Positions 34,532 through 42,705 of a stretch of DNA of 64,000 nt are shown here, in pieces. A model generated the notes under the pieces. That model was not told the DNA's origin, did not search any database, and saw nothing but the letters and a program-made list of their open reading frames with translations. The translations under genes and the position numbers were made by a program. Source of the stretch: Phycisphaerae bacterium (GTDB lineage Bacteria; Planctomycetota; Phycisphaerae; UBA1845); contig JANQQK010000023.1 in assembly GCA_028289375.1 (NCBI GenBank), forward strand, positions 1-64,000. The letters are read 5' to 3'. Within the stretch, counting starts at the first letter, position 1. The number at the start of each line of letters is the position of its first letter.

Positions 34532-35455
34532 TCACCAAGTTCGTTGCCGTCGGGCGTTGATGGTCAATGCAGCAGTCAAAAGGATGGCTGCGAATAGAAT
34601 CGATGCTGTGGTTGAGCTTGTCGGGACGGCGTCGGGGCAGGTGGTGTTGGGGTGGAATGTGCCGCCAAGGTCTTCCTCGCATTCGATGCGCGTGAGACCG
34701 TCGCTGCATGCATGTCCAGTCGTGCAGCTACCAGCGCGAATCCTGATGACGAGCGGATCGATGAGTTCCGGAGAGCGCTGTCCCACGGTGGTGGCGATGT
34801 AAGTCTTGAAGTTCATGCACCCTGCGTCCTGCATCGTGTCGCAATTGGCGTCGCCGGGGCAGCAGGAAGGGCGAAGTGTGTAAGTCCCTTCCGCATCGAA
34901 GGGGATCGTGAATGAAAATTGCCCCAGATAACGAGGGTTATTGGGGACAACGGGATCTCCAAGGACGATCACGCTGATGATTGGAGTGAAAATCCTGCAA
35001 ACGCCGGCGTTTTGGCAATGATGGGCAGATCGACATACGTTCGGGTCGTCCGTGCAATCGATGATCTCGCATTGTCCGTGGTCCATAGCCAAGAGTCCCG
35101 GTGTCTCGATAATCAGGCTGTAGGGGTTGCGTTCGTCGAACGAAGCTGATGCTGCGATGTAGTGAAGTGGTGGCCGATCGGGGAGCGAGCTTGCAACATC
35201 ACATTCAATTCCAAGCGACGTCAGAGTGACCTCCCATCCTGGGTGAGTGAGATAGGCCTGGGCGATGATGGTCGTATCGCCGTCGGCTTCGATGACAAAA
35301 GGCTGACCCGGGGTGGTGGTGTTGGGGTCGACGCCTGGCGGGAGGAAAAATAGGCGGCCTTGCGACTGGTCGCCGGCGAGGGCAGGCGCGTTCATCGCGG
35401 CAAGATGAATACACGACCAAACGGACAGCTTGAGAAGGCAGGAAATCGATTTCAT
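34532..35455 (-). CDS. Secreted Cys-rich protein with C-terminal membrane anchor
   Basis: A 307-residue exported protein related to the middle domain (296-497) of the 17906 protein. A signal peptide (MKSISCLLKLSVWSCIHLAA) is cut near ALAGD. The shared domain (~33-240) begins GRLFFLPPGVDPN and includes LAMDHGQCEI, CQNAGVCRI, GQFSFTIPFDAEGTYTLRP and the C-terminal 'PLVIRIRAG'. A GACC-type Cys unit (GSCTTGHACSDG ... TTC, ~242-273) follows. A 17-residue hydrophobic segment and RRQR end the protein, a tripartite end that looks like a sorting or anchoring signal but lacks PEP. The ATG at 35455 gives a normal signal peptide. No operon partner is evident. Confidence 0.75.
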   Translation of the reverse strand: MKSISCLLKLSVWSCIHLAAMNAPALAGDQSQGRLFFLPPGVDPNTTTPGQPFVIEADGDTTIIAQAYLTHPGWEVTLTSLGIECDVASSLPDRPPLHYIAASASFDERNPYSLIIETPGLLAMDHGQCEIIDCTDDPNVCRSAHHCQNAGVCRIFTPIISVIVLGDPVVPNNPRYLGQFSFTIPFDAEGTYTLRPSCCPGDANCDTMQDAGCMNFKTYIATTVGQRSPELIDPLVIRIRAGSCTTGHACSDGLTRIECEEDLGGTFHPNTTCPDAVPTSSTTASILFAAILLTAALTINARRQRTW

Positions 35456-35634
35456 CCCTTTGCTCGCAACCTTTGAGGTATGAAGCATAGCACACTGTTG
35501 CCATCCACTCAATCGGGGGTGAAGGGGATCATGTTCGCCGATGGGCCTCGGGTCGCGTAGACTGCCCCACCGGTGGCTGCGGCGGGTCGGTAGCGCGGTC
35601 GAATCGTGTCTGGGCTGAGTGATGTGAGACACAT

Positions 35635-36879
35635 GTGATTGGTGATTATCTGCGGTTGCCGCGGGCGGTGCACATTCTTTCGCTGGGGATGTTCATCAAT
35701 CGGGCGGGCGCGTTTCTGATCATGTTTCTGACGCTCTATCTCCAGGATGAGCTGGAGCTGGGGACGACGTTTGCGACGCGGGCGATGGGCGTGTTCGGAG
35801 CCGGGTCGGTGACGGGGACGCTCGTGGGCGGGCAACTGGCTGATCGGATCGGGCGTAAGCCTGTGCTGTTGCTCGCATTGTGCGGGGCTGCATCAGTCTT
35901 GTTTGTATTTCCGTATCTGCGGACGCGTTGGTCGATTCTGACTGGCGTGTTCTTGTTGGCTGCAGTGGCGGATATGTATCGGCCAGCGGTGCATGCGATG
36001 ATTGCGGACATGACGGAGGGCGAGGAGCGGTCGCTGGCATTTGGATTGAACTTTCTGGCGATCAACCTGGGATTTGCGGTGGCGGGTCCATTGGGCGGCG
36101 AGTTGGCGGACATCTCGTTTCCGATGTTGTTCGGGGTGGACGCAGCCACGGCGTTGGTGTTCGCGGGGATCATCGCATGGAAGATACCGGAGACGTTGCC
36201 GGCCAAGCTTGCCGATCACGCTGACGGAGATGATTCGAAGGTGCCGCTGGGCGTCGCGGTTGAACGCATTGTTCGCGATCGCGTGTTTATGTTGCTTTGC
36301 CTGGCCACGTTGTTCCTGTCTCTCTGTTACATGCAGATGAACTCAACGCTGCCGTTGTATATCAAAGGCTTGGGCTACGAGAAGAACATCGTCGGTCGAA
36401 TCATCGGGGTGAACGGCTTACTGATCGTGCTGTTTCAGATTCCGGTGACACAGGTGGTGACGCGGTACCATCGGGGCTGGATGATCACGTTGGCGGCGGC
36501 GCTGGTTGGGTTTGGGTTTGCGCTGACGTCGTTGGCGACGGTGCACGTGGCGATCGTTGGGACGATCTGCGTGTGGACGCTCGGAGAGATGATGCACGCG
36601 CCGCTGATTTCGGCCACGGTCGGCGATTTGGCACCGGCGAGCATGCGGGCGCGATACATGGGGGCGTTTACGATGAGTTGGTCGGTGGCGAACATGATCG
36701 GGGCCCCGCTGGGCGGCGAGGTTTTGGAGAATCATGGGGCGGAGCGGTTGTGGGTCCTTGCGGGTTTGGTGGGGCTGTTGGCGTCGATTGGGTTCTGGAC
36801 GATTCGGCGGCAGATGGCCGTCAAGAAGGCGGACCGGCGAGCGGCTTCCGGATCGCCGGGAGACCAAGACCTGATCTGA
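35635..36879 (+). CDS. Major facilitator superfamily transporter (MdtH-like)
   Basis: A 414-residue MFS protein with the usual 12 TM helices. The signature loop between TM2 and TM3 is GGQLADRIGRKPVLL, and a matching half-motif in the second repeat is weaker. The layout resembles MdtH/YceL-type multidrug exporters, but the substrate cannot be told. The central loop between TM6 and TM7 (ADHADGDDSKVPLG) is acidic. The start is GTG at 35635; no good ribosome-binding site is visible, so the true start is uncertain. The 3' end overlaps the small minus-strand gene by 59 nt. The plus strand is G-rich throughout. Confidence 0.88.
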   Translation: MIGDYLRLPRAVHILSLGMFINRAGAFLIMFLTLYLQDELELGTTFATRAMGVFGAGSVTGTLVGGQLADRIGRKPVLLLALCGAASVLFVFPYLRTRWSILTGVFLLAAVADMYRPAVHAMIADMTEGEERSLAFGLNFLAINLGFAVAGPLGGELADISFPMLFGVDAATALVFAGIIAWKIPETLPAKLADHADGDDSKVPLGVAVERIVRDRVFMLLCLATLFLSLCYMQMNSTLPLYIKGLGYEKNIVGRIIGVNGLLIVLFQIPVTQVVTRYHRGWMITLAAALVGFGFALTSLATVHVAIVGTICVWTLGEMMHAPLISATVGDLAPASMRARYMGAFTMSWSVANMIGAPLGGEVLENHGAERLWVLAGLVGLLASIGFWTIRRQMAVKKADRRAASGSPGDQDLI

Positions 36880-37111
36880 CAATGGTCCACAGCGTGATGG
36901 GGATGGCAACGGGGGCGAACAAGCCCATCATTCGCGCGAATATTGCCAGCCATGTCATGTCGCCTGAGTCGGGTGAATCGGCGTGGCCTGTGGGCGGCAT
37001 GCTGATTCCGAAGCACAACATGAAGGGAATGATGAGGCGACGGAAGAGTTTCGTGGCGAGGGATACGTTGGTGATGGTGGTTGCGTCGGACTCTGGTGTC
37101 GGAACTGGCAT
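36821..37111 (-). CDS. Possible small membrane protein
   Basis: A 96-residue candidate. The first ~45 residues hold a basic, then hydrophobic stretch (LFRRLIIPFMLCFGISMPPTGHA) that reads as a signal peptide ending at GHA-DSP. One further TM (WLAIFARMMGLFAPVAIPITLW) and a short tail follow. The ATG at 37111 is preferred because the in-frame region upstream lies in a dispersed intergenic repeat. It overlaps the 3' end of the convergent MFS gene by 59 nt. No family is recognised. It is kept because signal-like and TM segments appear in order and the MFS gene covers little of it. Confidence 0.4.
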   Translation of the reverse strand: MPVPTPESDATTITNVSLATKLFRRLIIPFMLCFGISMPPTGHADSPDSGDMTWLAIFARMMGLFAPVAIPITLWTIVRSGLGLPAIRKPLAGPPS

Positions 37112-37192
37112 ACAGAGGTTATCGACGCTCCGACCGCCCGGTGTTGAGAACGCATTGGCGCGAATCTGCACCATCGCCGACCGGGAACGCTC

Positions 37193-37230
37193 GATTCGAC
37201 CCCCCACCGCTGAAGCGATGCGCCACCCGA
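37193..37230. repeat. 38-nt intergenic repeat, copy 1
   Basis: GATTCGACCCCCCACCGCTG then AAGCGATGCGCCACCCGAC. Matches 39081-39120 except for a few positions. CCCACCGC-TGAA-GCGATG forms an imperfect hairpin. Confidence 0.75.
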
Positions 37231-37272
37231 CTGATGCGTCAGGACCGCTATGGGCCTCCTTATCTGCCTTGA

Positions 37273-37728
37273 TCAGCCTTCGCCGCCGGTGTCGCGGTTG
37301 AAGGTATCCTGGATGACCTTGAGTTCACGTTCGTTGTGGGCTTCATACTCGGTGAGGATCTCGCGGACAGACGCGATCAGTTCGGCGATGGTGGCATGGT
37401 CCTTGTCGGAGATGTGTTCGAATCTGGAGCAGACCTGGCCGATGCGCTTGCGGATGGACTCGTGTCCTTTCTTGAGTTCCTCGACGGCGTGCGTCGTCTC
37501 GGGCGCGTGTGCGACGACGAAGGTCATGTATCCGTCGTACTCATGGATGGCCCAGAGGCGATGGCTGTGTCGCTGCAGGGTCTCAAGCAGGAACCGGACG
37601 GTTGAGAGTTTGCGTGCCGTCCCGGCGTCGGCTGCGGACCAGTCGAGGGCCGCGCGAAGCGCGTCCGCGATGTGGCGTAGGAGGTCCTGTTCGATCTTGA
37701 GTTGCTGGTGGATGGATTCGCGGTCCAT
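37273..37728 (-). CDS. Hemerythrin-like HHE-domain protein
   Basis: A 151-residue all-helical protein of the hemerythrin/HHE type. Metal-ligand candidates are spaced as in the family: His in QRHSHRLWAIHEYDGY (~53-66), Glu and His in AVEELKKGHESIRKRI (~81-97), and His/Glu in TEYEAHNERELKVI (~126-139). Such domains bind a di-iron centre and sense or carry oxygen or NO; several also act in iron or stress responses. The set of ligands is not perfectly canonical, so metal binding is inferred. AGGAG sits 8 nt before the ATG. It and the DegT-type gene lie between copies of a 38-nt intergenic repeat. Confidence 0.65.
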   Translation of the reverse strand: MDRESIHQQLKIEQDLLRHIADALRAALDWSAADAGTARKLSTVRFLLETLQRHSHRLWAIHEYDGYMTFVVAHAPETTHAVEELKKGHESIRKRIGQVCSRFEHISDKDHATIAELIASVREILTEYEAHNERELKVIQDTFNRDTGGEG

Positions 37729-37874
37729 GGAGCGGCTCCTGTTGGCAGACGATCGGAACTTGGCCCTTTGAATCTATCGGAAAGTGTTGGGTGCGGGAAG
37801 GCATTGTGTACGGGTTGAGCTTCACGTGCTTGGGCGACCGGACGTCTTGCGCCAGACGAACGACGCACGCCCCA

Positions 37875-37903
37875 GGTCGACTCCCCCAACCCCAGAGCGA
37901 TCA
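37875..37903. repeat. Degenerate copy of the 38-nt intergenic repeat
   Basis: GGTCGACTCCCCCAACCCCAG then AGCGAT, in the gap between the hemerythrin-like and DegT-type genes. It keeps TCGACTCCCCCA and GAGCGAT but has lost the hairpin. Confidence 0.4.
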
Positions 37904-37912
37904 TGCTCCCGA

Positions 37913-39028
37913 TCAGAAAAAGCTGCGGACGGCGTCGATGACGTGGGTGACCTGGTCGGAGGTGAGTTCGGGATAGCAGGGAAGCGTGACACAGTTGGCG
38001 CAGACGGATTCGGTGACGGGCATCGGCATGGCGCGGTGGGCGATGGTCTGGACGGCTGGCTGAACGTGCACCGGGTTCTTGTAATGAATACCGGTGCCGA
38101 TGTTGTGTTTGCCCAGGTGCGCGACGAGGTCGTCGCGGTTCGGTGTCTGGATGACATAGCAGTGGTAGTTCGGGATGTTGTGTTCGGCGACTATGGGGGT
38201 CTTGATGTCGAGGTTGGCGAAGGCGGCGTCGTATTGGGCGGCGATGTCGCGACGCTTGCGGTTGTTGTCGTCGAGGTGCGGGAGTTTGGCGCGGAGAATC
38301 GCGGCCTGCAGTTCGTCGGGGCGAAAGTTGTAACCGATGATGTCGTGGTCGAACTTGCCGGAGTGGCCATGATGTCGGAGCAGTTGCATGCGGTTGAAGA
38401 CGTCGTCCGTGGCGGCGGTGCAGAAGCCGGTTTCGCCAAAGGCACCAAGATTCTTGGTGAAGTAAAAGCTGAAGGCGGCAGCGTCCGCGAGTGAGCCTGC
38501 AGTCTGTCCCTTGTAGAAGGATCCGTGGGCCTGGGCGGCGTCCTCGATGACGTGCAGGTTGTGCTTCTGGGCGATGGTCTTGATGGCGTCCATATCGGCG
38601 CATTGGCCATAGATGTGCACAGGGACGATGACCTTGGTCTTCTCGGAGATGGCGTCTTCGATGCGGTTGGGGTCCATGCAGTATGTATCGGGGTCAATGT
38701 CGATCATGACGGGTGTGCCGCCTGCATGATGCACGGACTCGACGGTGGCGAAGAAGGTGTGGGATGGGACGATGGCTTCGAAGCCGCAGGGAAAATCGAA
38801 GGCCTTGAGGGCGAGGGTGAGTGCGTCGGTCCCGTTGGAGCAGGCGAGACCTGCGTGAGCCTTGCAGTAGTTGGTGAATTCCTGTTCGAAGTTTCGGATG
38901 TTCTCGCCGAGGAAGAGGTGCATCTTGTCGAAGATGTTCTCGAACTCGGTGAGGATTTGCTCTTTGACGGGGAGGTAGGAGGCGCGGAGGTCGACGAGCG
39001 GGACGTTGAGGGTGGTTTGGGTGGTCAT
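37913..39028 (-). CDS. DegT/DnrJ/EryC1/StrS-family sugar aminotransferase
   Basis: A 371-residue PLP-dependent aminotransferase of the family that aminates keto-sugar nucleotides for polysaccharide or secondary-metabolite sugars. PLP Lys192 is in SFYFTKNLGAFGE. The family motifs NGTDALTLALKAF, PSHTFFATVESV, VHIYGQCADMDAI and IEDAAQAHGS are all present. The C-terminal 'GTGIHYKNPVHVQPAV' and 'LPCYPELTSDQV' are typical. Probable role: a step of surface-glycan synthesis, perhaps with the glycosyltransferases at 50-64 kb, but no partner dehydratase is adjacent. The plus strand here is G-rich although the gene is on the minus strand, in line with the general skew of the region. Confidence 0.92.
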   Translation of the reverse strand: MTTQTTLNVPLVDLRASYLPVKEQILTEFENIFDKMHLFLGENIRNFEQEFTNYCKAHAGLACSNGTDALTLALKAFDFPCGFEAIVPSHTFFATVESVHHAGGTPVMIDIDPDTYCMDPNRIEDAISEKTKVIVPVHIYGQCADMDAIKTIAQKHNLHVIEDAAQAHGSFYKGQTAGSLADAAAFSFYFTKNLGAFGETGFCTAATDDVFNRMQLLRHHGHSGKFDHDIIGYNFRPDELQAAILRAKLPHLDDNNRKRRDIAAQYDAAFANLDIKTPIVAEHNIPNYHCYVIQTPNRDDLVAHLGKHNIGTGIHYKNPVHVQPAVQTIAHRAMPMPVTESVCANCVTLPCYPELTSDQVTHVIDAVRSFF

Positions 39029-39080
39029 GGGTTATCCTTCGGAACGCGCATCTCTTCGTTCGGCGTCGTGAGTGGTCCGG

Positions 39081-39120
39081 GAATCGACTCCCCCACCGCT
39101 GAAGCGATGGGCCACCCGGA
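39081..39120. repeat. 38-nt intergenic repeat, copy 2
   Basis: GAATCGACTCCCCCACCGCT then GAAGCGATGGGCCACCCGGAC. CCCACCGC-TGAA-GCGATGGG forms a hairpin with one mismatch. Same orientation as 37193-37230. Confidence 0.75.
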
Positions 39121-39174
39121 CGAGTGGTCAATTGGAGTGTAGATCGCGCGGCCGGGGCGTCAAGGAGAATGGCG

Positions 39175-39202
39175 TTGACTGTCGGGGGGTTGTGACTACC
39201 CT
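39175..39202 (+). promoter_or_regulatory. Weak promoter candidate before the sugar isomerase gene
   Basis: TTGACT (five of six), a 16-nt spacer and TACCCT (three of six), 69 nt before the ATG. Confidence 0.3.
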
Positions 39203-39270
39203 TTGTTGACGTAGCGGCGGCTTTTCGGGTCGGCGGGTGGCATCGTGCACGAATTTTGCGAGCGACTTCG

Positions 39271-40158
39271 ATGAAAATTGGATTCAGTACGTTGGCGTGT
39301 CCGGGTTGGGATCTGAAAACGATCATCGCCAAGGCGGCAGAGTATGGATACTCGGGTGTCGAGATTCGCGGGCTTGGGGGGAAGCTGGATCTGAGCGGAT
39401 TGCCGGAGTTGGCGGCCAATCCGGAGTCGACGCGTCACATGTTCGCGGCGGCCGAGGTCGACCTTGTCTGCCTGTCGACGAGTCTGACCTTTGATTCCAA
39501 GGACAAGAAGACCGTTGCGCGGAATCGCGAAGAGCTTTGTGCGTACATCGACCTGGCATCGCGTCTTGGGTGCCCCTTTGTGCGGATGTTCCCCGGTGAG
39601 AAGCAGCGTGGTGACACGCGTGAATCGGCGCTGGCTCGGATCGGGATGGAGCTGGCGAAGATCGCACCGTATGCCGGTGAGAAGCGTGTGACGGTGCTGG
39701 TCCAGAATGCGGGGGATTTCGCCAACAGCGCGGACCTTTGGTATCTGTGCGATTACGTCTCGCATCCGGGCGTGAAGGCGTGCTGGAATCTGGCGACGGC
39801 GATGCTGCAACTTGACCGCCCCACCGTTGCGTTGCCGCGACTGGGCCACAAGATCGGCATGGTGCACGTGTGCGATGCGGAATTCGATGAGCATGGTTTC
39901 ATGCGCGGCGGATACCGGATGCTGGGCGAGGGCACGACGGAGGTTGCGCGGGCGATTGAGTTGCTGCGCGGGCTTGCGTACTCCGGGTATCTGATTTTCG
40001 AATGGCCTCGTTTGTGGGACGCAACCTTGGCGGATGCGGATTCGGTGTTGCCGCAGGCGGCCGCGTATCTGAACGAGCGCCTGGCAGAGAAGCAGGCGAT
40101 TCTGACGGCGTACAAGGGCGACAAGAAGAAGCCGATCTTCAAGGCTTTTCCCGGATAG
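39271..40158 (+). CDS. Sugar phosphate isomerase/epimerase (xylose isomerase-like TIM barrel)
   Basis: A 295-residue AP_endonuc_2-type TIM barrel. It opens MKIGFSTLACPGWDLKTIIA, shows the strand GYSGVEIRGLGG, and carries metal-ligand candidates in 'VLVQNAGDF', 'MVHVCDAEFDEHG' and the C-terminal 'YLIFEWPRLW' Glu. In family members these bind a divalent metal; the usual Glu in the 'ENH' loop is replaced by QNAG, so the chemistry may differ. Substrate unknown; many planctomycetes have dozens of such genes. It starts a plus-strand run of five genes (39271-44780) with short gaps that may form one transcript. Confidence 0.8.
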   Translation: MKIGFSTLACPGWDLKTIIAKAAEYGYSGVEIRGLGGKLDLSGLPELAANPESTRHMFAAAEVDLVCLSTSLTFDSKDKKTVARNREELCAYIDLASRLGCPFVRMFPGEKQRGDTRESALARIGMELAKIAPYAGEKRVTVLVQNAGDFANSADLWYLCDYVSHPGVKACWNLATAMLQLDRPTVALPRLGHKIGMVHVCDAEFDEHGFMRGGYRMLGEGTTEVARAIELLRGLAYSGYLIFEWPRLWDATLADADSVLPQAAAYLNERLAEKQAILTAYKGDKKKPIFKAFPG

Positions 40159-40206
40159 ATCACCGCCGGATCGACCCGTTCTCCTTTCGCGTGAAACTGA
40201 AGGCGT

Positions 40207-41697
40207 ATGACTGAATCGATGACATCGTCGGGCGTGGTGATGTCGCTGTCGATCGGTATGCCTGCCGGGATGTTGCTGATTGGGGCGTTTGTTCCGCTTC
40301 TTCTGCGTCGCTGGGTTTCGGAAGCGAAAGCGTGGGTCGGGTTCGGAGTGTTGGCGAACGCTGGGCTGGCGTTGGTCGGGGTGGCGGTTTATTCGGATGG
40401 GATGGACACGTTGTCTCTGATGGGACTCGTGTGTTCGGGGGTGGCCGCGATGTGGGCCGTTGTGCGCGGCGGGATGCGACTTGCGGGCGGTGCTGGTCTT
40501 GCATCGCGTTGGGGGCACTTTGATCAGACGGCGTGGATTTCGTCGCTGACGATGAGCGTTCTTGGCGGCGCCGTGCTCGCGGTGATGGTGGGTGGCGCGT
40601 CGGTGACGGCGGTGATGGAGACGCTGGCTCGGGTGCCTGCGGCTGATGGTGTCGGGAGACCGCTTGGTGCGTTGGCGCACGTGATGGCGTTGCTGCTGGC
40701 GGTTGGTTGTACGGTGCGTGTGCTGGTAATGGGCGAGGTGGGTCAGGTGGCGTGGATATACGGGTTGGCGGTGGCGTTGGTGTTTTGGCGTGCGGTGGGT
40801 GGTGGTGTGCTGACGCCGGCGGAGGGTGGCGGGTATCGACTGACCGACTGGTCGATGCGGCTGCTGATTGAGCTGACAGTTGTGCACATCGGGTTTGTGG
40901 CAACGTTCTGGGGGTATCGAATCAACCGTCGATGGCGGGCGGCGCAGGTGGATCCCATGACGCTGGTTGGGGCAAAGGTCGATTGGCCCGGAATGGGTTC
41001 GGCTGCGTGCGTGGTGGGTGCACTGTTGATGCTGATCGTGACGGTGCAATTGACTGCGCCATTTGATGCGACAACTTGGGGGATTCGCCGACAGGCTATC
41101 GTGGCGACGGTATGTGCCGTGGGAACGGGGATGTCGATGTTTGCCCTGATCGGACATCGCTGGCATGCGGGGGTGGCTGAAGTCGGACTGGGATTGGTCA
41201 CGTTGTCGGCGGCTGCGGGATGTGTGGTGGTATCGCCATTGTCAGACACCTCGCTCAGAGAGCAGTTCCCGGTGGTGTTCAATGCCATGATGTTCGGCTT
41301 TGCATTCATGGCTGCATTCTGGGTCTGGTTGGGTCGAGTTTGGGACCAGCAGTTGGACGAGGGACGGGCGTGGACCAATGGGGGTCGATTGATTCCGTTG
41401 ACGCAGCGTTATGCATTTTTCTCTGCTTGTCTGGCTGTGGGGCTGGGCGGGTTGATGGCGATGTGGCCCGTGTTGCGATCGGTGGCGGTGGAGGATGATA
41501 CGCTGGGGCGGATGTCGGCGGCGGTGGCGGTCCATCTGTTGCTGCTGCTGGTATTGTTGTGGGGTCGGCGGACAATCGGCCGGTCGAGTTTCGGGGGGCT
41601 GACGCTGCTGACCATTGGGTCAATGCTGGGATTCGTGATCGTGCGGTCGCAGCCTCATGTATCGACAACAGTGCAGGGGATGATACTGCCATGGTGA
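40207..41697 (+). CDS. Polytopic membrane protein of unknown function
   Basis: A 496-residue integral membrane protein with about 12-13 hydrophobic segments and short loops; I do not recognise its family. Charged loops are few. Notable stretches are 'GHFDQTAWISSLTMSVLGG', an internal 'INRRWRAAQVDPMTLVGAKVDWP' loop, and 'LTAPFDATTWGIRRQ' between helices. The opening and the end 'LGFVIVRSQPHVSTTVQGMILPW' are also hydrophobic. No ABC, MFS or transferase motif is visible. AAGG lies only 3 nt before the ATG. It lies 15 nt before the WYL regulator, with which it is probably cotranscribed. Confidence 0.75.
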   Translation: MTESMTSSGVVMSLSIGMPAGMLLIGAFVPLLLRRWVSEAKAWVGFGVLANAGLALVGVAVYSDGMDTLSLMGLVCSGVAAMWAVVRGGMRLAGGAGLASRWGHFDQTAWISSLTMSVLGGAVLAVMVGGASVTAVMETLARVPAADGVGRPLGALAHVMALLLAVGCTVRVLVMGEVGQVAWIYGLAVALVFWRAVGGGVLTPAEGGGYRLTDWSMRLLIELTVVHIGFVATFWGYRINRRWRAAQVDPMTLVGAKVDWPGMGSAACVVGALLMLIVTVQLTAPFDATTWGIRRQAIVATVCAVGTGMSMFALIGHRWHAGVAEVGLGLVTLSAAAGCVVVSPLSDTSLREQFPVVFNAMMFGFAFMAAFWVWLGRVWDQQLDEGRAWTNGGRLIPLTQRYAFFSACLAVGLGGLMAMWPVLRSVAVEDDTLGRMSAAVAVHLLLLLVLLWGRRTIGRSSFGGLTLLTIGSMLGFVIVRSQPHVSTTVQGMILPW

Positions 41698-41712
41698 TGG
41701 TGGGCGTGTGAG

Positions 41713-42702
41713 ATGAAGCTGACACGGACACAGCGGCTGATACGAATCGTGGAGATTCTGCATGCGGGCCGCAAGTGCGGGGTGGGGATGCTGGCGGATG
41801 AGTTCGGGGTGAGTCGCCGGTCAATTCTGCGCGATATGAATGTGTTGCGCGATGCCGGTCTGGACTGCCATTACGATGCCGATTCCGAATCGTACATGCT
41901 GGAGAAGTCGTTTCACCTTCGGCCGGTCGATTTGTCGTTGGACGAAGGCTTGGCGCTGCTGATGTTGACACGGAAAGTGGTCAGTGACCGCGTGTTGCCG
42001 GCGTATAAGTCGATGGTGTCGGCCGCGTTGAAGGTGGAAGCATCGGTGCCGGACGAAGTCCGGGAGCACTGCGGGCCGATGCTGGAGCACATCGACTTTC
42101 AGTGGTCTCAGATTTCCGATGTGGATCCGGTGTCGGATCTTATCGTTCGTATCGAACGGGCCATTGTCGCGCGGCGTAAGGTTCACCTGCGATACGACTC
42201 CTACTATGACAAGAAAGAGATCGCACTGGTGCTGCGGCCTTTCCGGGTATTCTTCCGTCGGCGTGGTTGGTACGTGGTGGGCCATTCGGAGCGACATCGC
42301 GAAGTTCGGCTGTTCAAGCTCGAACGTATCGTCGACATGGAAGAGACGGATCGTGCGTTCCGAATGGACAACAACTTCACGTTGCGGGGCTATTTTGGAA
42401 ACGCGTGGAACATGATTCGCGGGGATGAGCGTCATCATGTGGAGGTGGTGTTCGGGGCGCAGGTGGCAGGAAATATCGAGGAAGTGATGTGGCATCCGAC
42501 GCAGCGAACGCGGCGACGTTCGGATGGGACGCTGGTATTTGAGGCAGACGTCGATGGCGTGGATGAAATCGCCTGGTGGATTCTGGGATACGGGGACCAG
42601 GCGGTCGTCGTGGAGCCGGAATGTCTGCGGGCGAAAGTGGCGAAGCACGCGGAGCGGATGGTGAAGCATTACAAGCGCAATGCGACGTCGCCGGCGGGTT
42701 GA
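41713..42702 (+). CDS. WYL-domain transcriptional regulator
   Basis: A 329-residue DNA-binding regulator. The N-terminal HTH_11 winged helix (1-60) reads RIVEILHAGRKCGVGMLADE ... SRRSILRDMNVLRDAG. The WYL domain (~140-215) shows LVLRPFRVFFRRRGWYVVGH with its W-Y and the Arg-rich pocket, and the WCX C-terminal extension (~235-320) follows. WYL proteins bind nucleic acid or nucleotide ligands and respond to DNA damage or defence cues. The gene is 3 nt upstream of dtd, so it is surely cotranscribed; no defence genes lie next to it. Confidence 0.88.
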   Translation: MKLTRTQRLIRIVEILHAGRKCGVGMLADEFGVSRRSILRDMNVLRDAGLDCHYDADSESYMLEKSFHLRPVDLSLDEGLALLMLTRKVVSDRVLPAYKSMVSAALKVEASVPDEVREHCGPMLEHIDFQWSQISDVDPVSDLIVRIERAIVARRKVHLRYDSYYDKKEIALVLRPFRVFFRRRGWYVVGHSERHREVRLFKLERIVDMEETDRAFRMDNNFTLRGYFGNAWNMIRGDERHHVEVVFGAQVAGNIEEVMWHPTQRTRRRSDGTLVFEADVDGVDEIAWWILGYGDQAVVVEPECLRAKVAKHAERMVKHYKRNATSPAG

Positions 42703-42705
42703 ACA

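Noticed and set aside
36297-37301. A 334-codon plus-strand frame after the MFS start
   Set aside because: It is a shifted frame of the MFS gene; composition and lack of any motif argue against it.
39196-41166. A 656-codon open frame on the minus strand
   Set aside because: It lies antisense to the sugar isomerase and the membrane protein, has very high Arg/His content and no domain. It is an artefact of strong codon bias.
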